Below are positions 23,455 through 34,700 of a stretch of 64,000 bases of DNA, piece after piece. The translations under genes were made by a program, and so were the position numbers. Where the stretch lies: NCBI GenBank assembly GCA_903813345.2, contig CAIIXF020000001.1:19983915-20047914 (forward strand), read 5' to 3'. The notes beneath the pieces were generated by a model. It worked only from the letters and a program-made list of their open reading frames with translations. It made no database searches and had not been told where the DNA came from. Origin of the DNA: Owenia fusiformis (lineage: Eukaryota > Annelida > Polychaeta > Sabellida > Oweniidae). Numbering within the stretch: position 1 is the first letter of the stretch; the number at the start of each line of letters is the position of its first letter.

Positions 23455-24237
23455 TAGGATCTGGAGGCTATACCATCTTTGACTCTGGAGGCTATACCTA
23501 TTGTAGACTCTGGAGGCTATACCATCTTAGACTCTTGGAGGCTATACCAATTGTAGACTCTGGAGGCTATACCATCTTAGACTCTTGGAGGCTATACCAT
23601 CTCAGACTCTTGTAAGCTGTTCCATCTTAGACTCTTGGAGGCTGTACCTATCTTTGGCTCTAGAGGCTGAATTCATATTATACTCTGAAGTCACACCATA
23701 TTGGTCTCTGAAGGCTGAATTCATAATATACTGTGGTGGCTGTACCATCTTTGACTCTGGAGGCTGAGTCCATATGATACTCTGGAGGTTGTACCATATG
23801 AGACTCTGTAGGCTGTATCAATTTTAGATTATAGAGACTGGGCCATCTTAGCATCTTGGAATTGGAGGTTGTAGCCATCATAGAAGTAGACCATTAAACT
23901 CTTGAGGCTGAAGTCATATTAGACTATGATTGTTAATATTACTCATAGACTATACCATTTTCCACTCTGGAGGCTAAACCATCTTAGGCTCTGAAGGCTG
24001 TACCATCTTAGACTCTGGAAACTGATCCCATGTTATAACTGGAGGCTGTACCATCTAAGGGTCTGGAGGCTGTATCATCTTAGATTCGTGGAGGCTGTAC
24101 TTATCTTAGGCTCTGAATGCCAGAGCAATCATAGGATCTGAAGGTTGTATCATCTTGAGACTCTGGAGACTGATCCCATGTTACATCTGGAAGCTGTACC
24201 ATCTTAGACTAGTGAAGAGGCTGTACCTATCTTAGGC
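23455..24237. repeat. ~30-bp minisatellite, degenerate
   Basis: Repeats of 'GACTCTGGAGGCTRTACCATCTTA'-type units run for about 780 bases with many substitutions and length changes. The array sits immediately beside the LINE remnant. No reading frame of interest. Confidence 0.88.
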
Positions 24238-24239
24238 AC

Positions 24240-25140
24240 ATCATATACATATTTCATGTTATAAAATGAGTGTTCTCAGAAAATATGCACTATACTACAC
24301 TATTTGCGTTTATTATGCCCTGTTACTATGGCAACCCATTGACACTCACCATATTAAAGAATAACATCAGTTTTCATGAGCCCTATAAATAAAACTGTGA
24401 CTGATTCTGTAAAATGACATTTTTGAGAAATAATCATCAAAAAGTACCATGCCCACTTTTGAGAAGATAGAGTGGTAGTCACTTAATAGAATAGAGTCCA
24501 GAGTTGAAGATATCATATAATTCATCATATTAATCGTGTTATCTTATTAAACACTCCCCAAATATGTTTTTAAGGTAACTTAATGTTTATTTTTAAATCA
24601 TTTGAAGAGAAATAGAAACATCTGTTATTATAGAAAGCTTCAGATTTACCTGAAATATTAAAGATTTTGAGCAATTAAGTAGTGATCTCTAATCACTTAT
24701 AAATGACAGGACACATGCTTGAGAACCAATATACATATATATTCAAATAAGGGATGCCAATAATGTAATGTTTACCTAGGCCTTGTATGTTATCAAGTGT
24801 AAAATCTTATAGCAAATAAATAAAACCTTATTATATTAAACCAGCCTTATTGTGATTGGAGTTATATAACAGAAATTATTAATGTTTATCCTAGTACCCC
24901 CTCATAAAATTACCCCAGGGAGTATAAATGGTGATTTTAAGGTTTTCCACAAGTTAGATTTTTCTAGATTTTTTATATGTTGTTTTACTTACAAATGGCT
25001 ATTGATAACACTAGGTTTACCCTGTACATTGTACTGTGTATTGCAATTTTTAATTTATTTGTGAATATTTACAATGGTTTTACTGGAGAATAATATGGAA
25101 TCATCTTATGATGGTCTGATCCCATATCTCAAGTCTATGG
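24240..25140. other. No recognised feature
   Basis: AT-rich sequence between the minisatellite and the foldback end of the 11-kb insertion. Nothing coding or repetitive was recognised. Confidence 0.5.
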
Positions 25141-26484
25141 CACGGTCCAAACCCCACTGTGGATATTGCGGTCAATTGTAACACAATCACTGAATGAAAT
25201 CTAAAGTGGTTAAATTGTAATCCAAATTTAAAAAATTTAATTTTCTGTCATAAATTATAAAAAAAACTAATTAAAATTGGTTTTAAAGTATTTTTTATTG
25301 ACTTAATTTGGTGATTGCTTTTGGCCTTTAAATTGTGTAAAACCCAATTAAGAAGTGGTATTTAATGATTTCTCAATTGATTTCTAAATCAATTAAGTTG
25401 GAGAACTGGATGGTGGTACCATCATTTTTTAGATGTTCCTGTAAGGAGTGTTGAGGAATGTTTGAAAGCAGATCTGATTTCCTCTGGGCTATGCAGCCGT
25501 AGGGAAGACTGTCAGAATCAATCAATCTTGAACTTTTTGATTATGTTTTATAGATTTGTATAATATTTTTAAATGATTGTACATGTATTATTTATTATTT
25601 GCATTAATTATTTTAAAATTTACAATCATTTTTTACATCCAATTAGGAATGATATGACAAAACAAGATGTCATATACCATTCTGAGCTCATATGAGATGC
25701 ATACATTGCATATTTCAATAATTATTAAGGTAAAATAAGGTTACCCCTGAGCCATAAGAGCTAAAAATTGAAATTTCAATACTTTTTTTATCAAAAATAC
25801 ATGTGCTAACTTGGCTATTTATTTTGTCTGTGTAAACACCCAAATCTCTATTACAATAAATTTTTTAAAGACTTCAAGTCATCAAATTCTTGAAATACAG
25901 TACTGGATGTCACATATCTTGCCCTTTAAACCATGAATTATTGCTAGATAATTTAGTTAACATGTATTTTCCCTCTAAACACCACTTTCAAAATGGGTTA
26001 TACACAATTTCAAGACTCAAAGCAATCACCAAATGAAGTCATTTAAAGAAAATTACTTTAAAATCATTTTTAATTAGTTTTTATAATGTACCCTCACATG
26101 CATGATAGGTGAGGGGGTCAGGGGCTAAAAAATCCACAAAGACTATCCCAAATCACTTACACTGAAATCATTTTTCACTCAGATGTGGTGTTTCTACAAA
26201 TATACCTAGTTAATTGCTTTTCTGAAAAGATGAACTGATAAAGGGCTTATTTCTGGACATCTGACTCAATTGTAGGATTAACAGATTCTAAAACTACATA
26301 AATACCAATTAAATTGTATTTAAGACTTTAAATTAAATTTTCAAAATTTGGATTACAATTAACCGCTTTAGGTTACAATTAGTGATTGGGTTACAATTGG
26401 CCGCAATATCCACAGTCGGGTTACAATTAGCCGCATTGCGGCCAATTGTAACCGACAGGGTTACAATTAGCCGCAGTCTCGGGA
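25140..26484. repeat. Foldback (inverted repeat) forming the right end of the insertion
   Basis: The left arm starts at about 25145 (GTGGATATTGCGGTCAATTG, then GTGGTTAAATTGTAATCC). Its inverted partner is at about 26000-26425 (GGATTACAATTAACCGC, CAATTGGCCGCAATATCCAC). More internal arm parts also pair, such as TTTGGTGATTGCTTT near 25310 against AAAGCAATCACCAAA near 26020. The right arm continues to 26484 with extra copies of GGTTACAATTAGCCGC. Confidence 0.75.
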
Positions 26485-26862
26485 CCCCCATACATGGCCC
26501 CTGGGGGTCAGGATGAAAAACACGGAATATATGTGAAATAGATAAATGTTGTGAATACACTGCCAAAATTTCAAACAATAATATTAATTACTTTGGTTTA
26601 GAATGAAAAATTTATGATTTTTGCGAAAAAGTCCCGTCATTTTTAAAGCGGCGGCCATCTTGAAAAATTTTTTTTTGCGTAAAACTATTCACCAATATAC
26701 ATCTTTCCACTAAATATGAAGAAAATCTGTCAACTAGTATTTGAGTTATCTTCCGGACAGACGGACGGACTGACTGACTGACGGACTGACGGACTGACGG
26801 ACAGACGGACGGACGGACGGAGGGCTTCACTATATCCCTAACGAACTTCGTTCGTTGGGATA
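26485..26862 (+). mobile_element. Split interspersed repeat, right half
   Basis: It matches 50255-50602, from CATACATGGCCCCTGGGGGT to CGAACTTCGTTCGTTGGGAT. It includes an (ACGG)n/(ACTG)n microsatellite at about 26757-26821 and an AGCGGCGGCCATCTTG segment. It is the continuation of 15040-15458. Confidence 0.88.
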
Positions 26863-27098
26863 ATAAGTTCATAGCATCACCACAGATATATCTAAATACT
26901 AGAATTGAGATTTGTTATCGTAATTGTAAAAATACAATTCTTAAAGTAATGAGACACTCGTCATGGATATCATAGAGGTCGCAGTTAATGGAGGTCGAAA
27001 TGTCGTGATTTCAAAAGTGATCATTTTTTCGTCCCATTTCCAATGTTATTCGCACAATTATGCTGATTTAAGAATTGGTGAGTTACCATAAATACGAT

Positions 27099-27745
27099 TT
27101 AAAGCGGGTATATGGACTGTGGAGAAAAAAATTGAAAAATTTTACCTTTTCTGAGCTATCGGGGCGAAGTTTGGTCTAACAACTTCTTCCTTATTCCTAT
27201 TTTATAAAAATGTATGCATATGCCAATATTCATCAACCAGTAGATTTGGCAAATCGTTTAGAATCTACAATTCTATAGAAGGAGTCCCACCCATAGATTT
27301 TTCAAATTCTTTCCAAGTCGACGTCGAAACACCTAGCGGGTGAAATTGAAACTAATTTTTCTTGCTGCTCGAATCGATAGAATCTCCGATAGTGTGAGTC
27401 TTTTTATGAAAATGTTTCTTATAGAAATCACTTGACGATTATTAGAAAGCATTAAAAGTTGAATCCAAAGTGTAATCTGAAATAAAAGTGAAAAAACATT
27501 GCGCGGACGTTAGAGAACAAACTTCCGGTTTAATAAAAAATGGCGTAGACGAAGGAGAAGAAGCAGACGAAGAATTCGAGGATTTTCTTTTGCCATTATC
27601 GATCGATATAAGGTATGTGCACAAATTCTAGTTGCATACATGGAAAATAGATACATTTTAAAGGCTAAAACATATTCAAAGCTTTCATTTTACGATAGGC
27701 CCAGGATCACTGGATACGACTCGGCAGTCTTTATACCCACTTTAA
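27099..27745. mobile_element. TTAA-type MITE, 647 bp
   Basis: The ends are TTAAAGCGGGTATATGGACT and its inverted relative CAGTCTTTATACCCACTTTAA. The inner sequence (TTTTCTGAGCTATCGGGGCG) resembles that of the MITE at 31898-32252, which also has TTAAAGG ends. TTAA termini suggest a piggyBac-type mover, but no transposase is present. Confidence 0.75.
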
Positions 27746-27948
27746 TGTCTTGCCCGTGCATTGGGACAAAAGATAATGCATGACCCAACTCAGTGACGGA
27801 GAAATGCGCAATTAGAGTAGAGGCTTAGATTTCCCGAGATAAGAGCCTGTCTGTTTTCTACCTAATACATAGTGAGTGGGAGGGGGATGAACTCTTGTTC
27901 CCGTGCTGTGTATAGGCTGCAGCCAACTACATGTACAGTGGGGGACAA

Positions 27949-28420
27949 AAATAAAACTCAACGTTCACAAGTTGTCACAATGAGCTAATTTCCAAGTTTC
28001 GTGTCTCAAACTCTCCCAAGCGGTAGGAAATAATTCCCGTTCACTAAAGTAGCACAATAAAGGAATCCAAAGCTTCATACCTGCAAATAATGGATAAATC
28101 CCTAACAAATCGAATGAATGTTTTAATGAATCGCCATGTTTGTTATCCAAGGACGGTTGACTCCCAGAATGCAACATCAGTTACCGTATTTACTCATGAC
28201 AGGTTTTAAAATGGCGGAACAGCATTTTGAAAGCTGGCACGTGTCATGTTGCATTCTGGGAGCCAATCCTCCATTCAGGCGCAATCGGGCGACAAAATCA
28301 CCTCAACATTTGAAGAGTCGGCATAACATGTGAATATCCACTTCAACTTTTAAAATCCACTATATTTGGACTTACTCAGACGGAGAAAATAGAGCACGGA
28401 ATACACTGAGGTAAGAATTT
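27949..28420. repeat. Large inverted repeat, left arm
   Basis: This arm pairs in inverted orientation with 30160-30793. Shared blocks include TCACAATGAGCTAATTT, TGGATAAATCCCTAACAAAT, CTCCCAGAATGCAACATCAG, AAATGGCGGAACAGCATTTT and GGAGAAAATAGAGCAC. The outer edge begins just after TACAGTGGGGGACAAAAATA, a sequence like Tc1 termini, so the pair may derive from a transposon. Confidence 0.85.
28130..28412 (+). promoter_or_regulatory. Candidate promoter and first exon of the LRR gene
   Basis: The segment carries TCCCAGAATGCA at 28162-28173 and its inverse TGCATTCTGGGA at 28250-28261, the core of the ZNF143/THAP11 promoter motif. It also has AAAATGGCGG (YY1-like) at 28208-28217, CACGTG at 28238-28243 and CCAAT at 28263-28267. 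A good splice donor (ACTGAG then GTAAGAATTT) is at 28411. The LRR gene's first coding exon has an acceptor at 31769-31770, so a noncoding exon ending at 28410 is a plausible partner. The motif names come from memory of vertebrate promoters. Confidence 0.45.
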
Positions 28421-28434
28421 ATTACATGTGCAAT

Positions 28435-28566
28435 AGGTGCATTCATTCACCCTCTGGGTCTCTGAGGATCGTGTTGGCCCCAGGGGTGCATAACGTGCAA
28501 TGTAAATTTATAAAATATTAGGTGCATTCATTCACCCTCTGGGTCTCTGAGGATCGTGTTGGCCCT
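28435..28566. repeat. Short tandem duplication
   Basis: GGTGCATTCATTCACCCTCT, followed by GGGTCTCTGAGGATCGTG and TTGGCCC, occurs at about 28435 and again at about 28521, with the second copy nearly identical. No known function. Confidence 0.8.
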
Positions 28567-29031
28567 AATGCAAGTCCTTACGACAATCCAACGCATTAGA
28601 GGCGGTGTTCACCGTCTACATGTGCAACAGCATTTAATTTTCATAGCTTTTGCAATTCTTTATGATCCCCACTGTAACCAACCAGCCAACCAAATAACCA
28701 AACATATTATTCTCTATAAGCTAATTGATTCATACCTTTCATACGTTTCAGATTGATGCAGTACAATGATTATATTCACGATATTTTACTATGCCATTTT
28801 GTCAATTTGCAACATGTGTACTTTCCATTTAGACGTTCTCAAGAAGTGACCTCTATTATCAGTTAAAGCTAATCGATCAACTCTAAAACAACGCGTTAAT
28901 CAATCAGGATCTAAAATATTAATCTCAAGTAAAGTAATTGTGATCAATAGTATATTGAGATTCAATTAATATAAATTAACCAAATATTGATCAAACTTAG
29001 AACTCATCTATGAAGATTTTTGATTGATTAG

Positions 29032-29622
29032 TCGGGTGTTACTAAATACCACCTAGGTGTCCCCTTGGGCACCTGGATTTATAATTCCATTTTAAATAAT
29101 TAAATATAGTATTATTTCCTTTGTCATATTAACTTGACATAATAGACTTGAAATAATAATTTGTAGCCGAGAATATTGCAAAGAAATGTAAAATATCTAT
29201 GCAATGAAATGTAAAAAGTTTTTTTGCTAGATGGCCACCTGGAATTTTGTTCATGTATATGGTCACTTATTTGTAATAATATAACTGTTTTAATGCTAAA
29301 GTGCGCATTTATATTTGAAATATATATATTGTTCTTACTTGAGTTGCTAAAATAGTGAATTTGTGGCATTTTTAGTGAGCAAATAATGAAATATTATCCT
29401 AACAAATGGCCTTTTCTACTGATCGATCAAAATTTTCAAGACAATTAAAAAGATAATGACAAACAGAAATCTTTACACAAGTTCCATAAAAATACTTTAT
29501 TATGTACCATATTACTCTTGGAAAGATGTTAGCTTGAAATAAAGTAGTAAAATAAGCCAGTAAGGCATTTCAATGGGGGCACCTAGGTGTGGGGCACCTA
29601 GGTGGTATTTAGTACAACCCGA
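29032..29622. mobile_element. Foldback MITE, 591 bp, between the inverted arms
   Basis: Termini are TCGGGTGTTACTAAATACCA and TGGTATTTAGTACAACCCGA, followed internally by inverted CACCTAGGTG blocks. TTAG flanks both ends, compatible with a 3- or 4-base target duplication such as that of PIF/Harbinger elements. No coding capacity. Confidence 0.85.
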
Positions 29623-30159
29623 TTAGTCTGTTCCTACACAAATTTTGATGACGTAGTTCACAACAGGTAAATTGGAAATAAACAAAATTTCAAAATTCTG
29701 GCCAATATTTGCTCTGTTATGACATCCACCTTTAATTTAGTTTAAATTTTATCGATGAATGACTTCATTGATATACTATCTTTGATTCTACCAAGTAAGG
29801 CGTTATATAATATTGGAACGTTTGAGTAATTGGTTCTAAACCGTCGCTAAAGTCAGAGTCATAATTCCATCCATCCATCCATTGTTGAGTAGATTCTACT
29901 TTGAATCTAAAAATAATCAAAGGACCACATTGAAACAGTGTATGAAAAAAAGAAACATTCACACATAGCCTAACTTTTGTACATTTTGATTTGTTTCGTA
30001 TCATATGTATGGCCTCTTACATGTTATGTAACATGGTTGGAACTCCCTAAATTACAAAAAGGTCACAGCTTTTCTGCACATTATACTAACAAAAGCGGTA
30101 AACATAAATAATGCCTAAAACTATGAAAAAAGACATTCTGTCACATATCTCATAAATTC

Positions 30160-30793
30160 TTACCTCAGTGAATTCTTACCTGAGTGCTCTATTTTCTCCG
30201 TCGGAACGTTTAAATATAGTTGAATTTGTGTCCATAATGACAAATAGGAACTTAAAAATTTGAAGTGATATTCACATGTTAATGCCGACTCTTCAAATGT
30301 TGAGGTGATTTTGGAGCCTGATTACGCCGCAAGGAGGATTGGCTCCCAGAATGCAACATGACACATGCCAGCTTTCAAAATGCTGTTCCGCCATTTTGAA
30401 ACCTGTCATGAGTAAATACGGTAACTGATGTTGCATTCTGGGAGTCAACCGTCCTTGGATAACAAACATGGCGATTCATGAAAACATTCATTCGATTTGT
30501 TAGGGATTTATCCATTATTTGCAGGTATGAAGCTTTGGATTCCTTTATTGTGCTACTTTAGTGATGTTACATTCTGGGAGTCAATCCTCCTTGGATCACA
30601 AAAATGGCATTTCATGAAAACATTTTTTTGATTTGGTAGGAATTTATCCATCATTTGCAGGTATGAAGCTTTGGATTCATTTATTGTGCTTCTTAGAGTG
30701 AATGGGAATTATTTTTCTACCGCTTGGGAGAGTTTGAGACATGAAACTTAGAATTTAGCTCATTGTGACAACTTTTGATGGTTGAGGTTTATT
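30160..30793. repeat. Large inverted repeat, right arm
   Basis: Inverted partner of 27949-28420. It is longer because one part is duplicated inside the arm: the block running from an 'ATTCTGGGAGTCAA' motif through GGTATGAAGCTTTGGATTC occurs at about 30432-30545 and again at about 30572-30685. On the minus strand it also carries two successive donor-like GTAAGAATT sites near 30172 and 30187. Confidence 0.85.
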
Positions 30794-31020
30794 AATGTTT
30801 CTGACTATATCTGAAATATACAAAAGTTAAGCCTTGGACATACATGTATGTTTCTATTTTTCCATATACTGTTGCAATATGGTGATTATATTTTTTTAAT
30901 TCAAAGTACAAAATAGAATTTTAAAGCGGACTGTATACGTTTATAATAATTGGTGTAGGATAGGTGCTGACCTTGCCATGCATACATTTCTAACCTCAAT
31001 TGATTCTAAACAACACCTTT

Positions 31021-31352
31021 CACTGGCGGATTAGGGGGGGGGGCCTGGGGGCCCGAGCCCCCCCCCCCCTTGGGTAGGCCCAGAAAAAAAAAATTGGGCC
31101 CAAAAATTTTTTTGGGCCAAACAAGGCCTTCAGGCTCCAAAAAGTGGGCCTTTTTGGTCATTACTGGGCCTTTTAAGGCCTTATTTTTTAATTTCAGGCC
31201 AAATTTTGAAGAAAATGGGCCTCAAATTTTCAAAATTTGGGCCCACTTTTGGATTTTAGGGGCCCAAAATTTTTTTCCTCGCAATCGCGGACGTTTTTTT
31301 CTCTGACCTGAAATTTGGGCCCCCCCCTTGTTGGTTCCTAGATCCGCCCCTG
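31021..31352. mobile_element. Small non-autonomous element with GGCGGAT ends
   Basis: The left end is CACTGGCGGATTAGGGGGGG, and the right end, inverted, is CAGGGGCGGATCTAGGAACC. Poly-G and poly-C tracts lie just inside. The interior is rich in GGGCC/GGCCC and AAATTTT blocks. An open frame across it (31070-31306) is a by-product of this composition. Confidence 0.7.
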
Positions 31353-31770
31353 CCTTTAATGTTCACTTAAAGGCAAAAAAGTTTTGGCTGTCTCCTATTG
31401 TAGAGGTAATAACATGATCTTTAAATCGGCCAGTATTTCAAAATGTCCAATATCAACCTGGGGAATTAATTCTGAGTACAATTAGCAGCATTACAAAATG
31501 AGGTTACATCCAGTATCTTTATAATATGGGAAATACCATGTAGGCAAGTTGTTATGCAATGATAATTAATGCCTGGTGCGACTCACTTTTAAAATGCCAT
31601 AATTTTTTGTCTTTATAACTTTTCAACAAGGTTGTACATACAGGGTTCAATTTTTAAAATTAGAAAATGATGCTTAATAAAATTTCTATTTATGCTCAAT
31701 TAGTGTCAGCTCAGTAACTAATTTTGAAAACATATTGGATGACAAACTATGATATTTTTCTTCCTTGCAG

Positions 31771-34700
31771 GAAAATCCTCATTTACCTCATATTGTATGA
31801 TACTAGAATCCATTGGAAAAAATGTGCAAATTGGAAAATAATGTCTGAAAACGGGTAAGTAAGACTCTCCAAACTGCCAAAGTAAATTCTCTATTATTTA
31901 AAGGGGCAACAAGGCCTGTAGAGAAGATAGGAAAATTTTAATTTTTTCTGAGCTATCAAGGCAACAATTGGCTTAACATCTTTAACATCCCAATTTTCTT
32001 AAAATGTATGGATAAACTATCAATTTCAGCATTAAGAAGTATAAATTCAGTTCTAAGCTTCAAAAAGTGGAAATCCACTTTTATATTTTTATGATCCACC
32101 ATGTTTGAAGAGGAATATCAGCTGAAATAATGTTCACCTAGGGGGTTTCTTTGGTAGATAATAAAAACAGATTCAAGTCTTGATGAAATATCCAAAAGTA
32201 AATATATTTTGACACTGGTCCATGATCGTTGCACTTATTGTTGCACCTTTAACACCTCTCAAAGTGAACACATTCAGTCTCTTTTTCATTTTTTGTCGAT
32301 TCCCATTTTAAAGACTTAGTTCAATGTTTTTATTCAACTGATTATCATTTTTGACAGGTCACATTTGTGGTGACATACTGTTATGGTCTCCAACTTTTTG
32401 TGGACTATGTTTGACATCCTGTGGTCGGTGTCTGTAACAAATGGCAGGTGACATTTTGCATGTTAATGCCATGTAAGTAATTTTCACTTAGGAGATATTA
32501 CTTTTTCAGGTCATCCCAATATTCAAATAACACCCGTGGGTCTCATCCTCACTCTGAGATAAGTGGCACCAATGTGCCACTTCCACTAGTGACAGCATAT
32601 AAAGGAGATGTAAAATCTAACAAAAGCAATCCAGAGGTGCTTCCAAAGGTAAACATTCCATTTCAAAGACTTGTATTTTTTAGGAATCCTACTTGCTTTG
32701 AACATCTAGAATTGTGTGGCTTTTTGGCATATTCGGTAAAATTTGATGGCCATTTTGGACTTTCCATTCTAAAACCTTGTCTACAAAGACTTGTCTGCAA
32801 AATTGTTCCATGGTTCGTGGCATGTCTGTGGCATGTTTTAAAAAGGTCATTTTGGATTTAGATGTGAAATGATTTTTACTGACTTAACTAACTTAGTTAT
32901 TGTTTTCAAAATAAGTTGAATACTGATTTTTGATGAATATATTTGCAGGATAAACAAGAGCTTAGTAAAATATATTATAGTTGAGATAAAGTTGTTAGCT
33001 CATGCAAGTCTCAAACTATATTTGAATTAATGTAAATACTTTTTTTAAGTTACCCTCTCATAGATTTCGTTGGACAAACTGGCATGAACTACGTAACAAT
33101 CACATTCAAGGCCCCCAACTGAAGGCACCTAGAGTGAGAGAGGGCCCTCCAGAGAAGGAAGAACAGTTCTATACAGATAAAAATGATGAAGGGGAGCTCA
33201 TGCACACATCAAAGAAAGGCAAGGAACGTAAAGATTACCAGGATAAAGCTGAAGATTGGGAGGAAGCTGAAGTAAGTATGGCAAAAGAGTAAAGGACACC
33301 ATTTCATTTTTATTGACAATCTTTAGATGTGTTGACTTATTGTTATGGCCTCCAGCTTCTTTGTGGACAGTGTGGGACGGTTGGTGTTCAACAGTTTACT
33401 AGTATGTTCAGCGATCTGCATTCAGCATCTGTAACAATGGTGTGCAGTGACATTTTGCATCTTTAAAATGCCTTGTTTTAATGATATACAGGGTGGTCAG
33501 AAAAATAGAAAATTGAATGATGTACAAATGTGCAAAATATCAGGGAGTTATTCCTTAAAATGACAAATATATGAGGAAAATGGTGTAAGGGTTTCCATTT
33601 TTTTGACCACCCTGTACAATGAATATAAATGTATTTCAGTTTGCCAACCTGTCATTCCAAGACCTACAACACAAGTACCAGAAAGATAACTTTCTTCGTG
33701 TTTTGAAGCGTCTTCATGTTGTAGAGGAATTGAACCTTATTGACAACAACCTTACTGACCTCTCATCAGTCACATTCCCAAAGTAAGACTATACTGCTTC
33801 TAAGAGGAGTTTTTATATACTGCATTGAAATCTCTTGACTAACTTTGATTTATGTTTCATTTTCCATGGCTTTTCCAACTTTTCAAAAGAAAAGTATAGG
33901 CCAAATCTCAATTGATGCAATGTTAAAAATTCTTTAAAACCTTGGTTTATTTGTTCAAAAAACAAATTTTTCATGATTTACCACTAATATACATTAACAT
34001 ACATCCCAGAGTATGCCACTTGAGTTTCACTGATTCTTCCAGCACTTTTTGATAAAACATGAAATAAAGTGACTATTGCAAGTTTTTACGATTGAAGCCT
34101 ATTGCAGTTTGGTCCAATCAATAGAAATCAAAAAGTGCTGATATCTATTTATTCAGCTATATAGCAACTCCCTTCTTGTTCAATCGTTAGACAGTGTCTA
34201 ATGATAATGATTGATTCAAGTGTTCCAAAATAGTTGATATTTGTTACATTTTAAATGTGAAATACAATAAAACATGATGACATTTGATAGGGTATTACAT
34301 TTTTTTTATTTTTTTTTTATTTCAGATGTGAATTCTTAAACTTGAATAGGAATCACATTGCATCATTCAAGGTAAGCTATTATGTGATTTTTGATGATTA
34401 GGTAGGTCAGGTACAATAGGAAGGCCAATGTTAGCATAGGCTTGCATATAACAGCCAGTGACATGCACAATTATGAACCAAATTCCTCCCATTTTGCCTG
34501 CCTTAATTAACATGAAACAATTTTATTAACATGGACTATAGATAACAATTATAAATGATAAAACATCTTCCAAAAACAAACGTCATCCACTCATTTTCTG
34601 AAGGAATGAACAGAGGTCTGGAGCCATGTGCTTGGAGAATGATGATAAAATAACAATAAATTAAAATGTTGAACTACAAACTATGTCTACCTGCATTAGC

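Larger units (their letters stand above)
15459..26484. mobile_element. ~11-kb composite insertion inside the split repeat
   Basis: The intact copy at 49861-50602 shows that everything between 15458 and 26485 was added. The insert's ends are inverted relatives: ACGCGAGACT...GCTAATTGCACCCCTGCG on the left, and TCCCGAGACTGCGGCTAATT, then GTAACCCTGTCGG, on the right (reverse complement). Runs of C at both junctions are compatible with a short target-site duplication. Copies of TTAATTGTAACCC lie near 15655, 16055 and 16665, and inverted near 26350-26470. Inside are a 57-bp minisatellite, a Tc1-like MITE, a LINE tail and a 30-bp minisatellite. No transposase, helicase or polymerase frame was recognised, so it is either non-autonomous or a pile of nested insertions seeded by one element. 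Confidence 0.65.

Noticed and set aside
24330-24395. Possible small minus-strand exon between TTTATAG and GTGAGTG
   Set aside because: All three frames contain a stop within the segment.
15459-26484. The 11-kb insertion as a large virus-like DNA element (Polinton-type)
   Set aside because: No polymerase, integrase, ATPase or capsid frame is visible, and the termini are short; nothing supports that class.
27478-27613. Acidic open stretch on the plus strand ending at a good splice donor (GVDEGEEADEEFEDF), like a first exon of the LRR gene
   Set aside because: It has no ATG after its upstream stop and lies wholly inside the TTAA-type MITE at 27099-27745.
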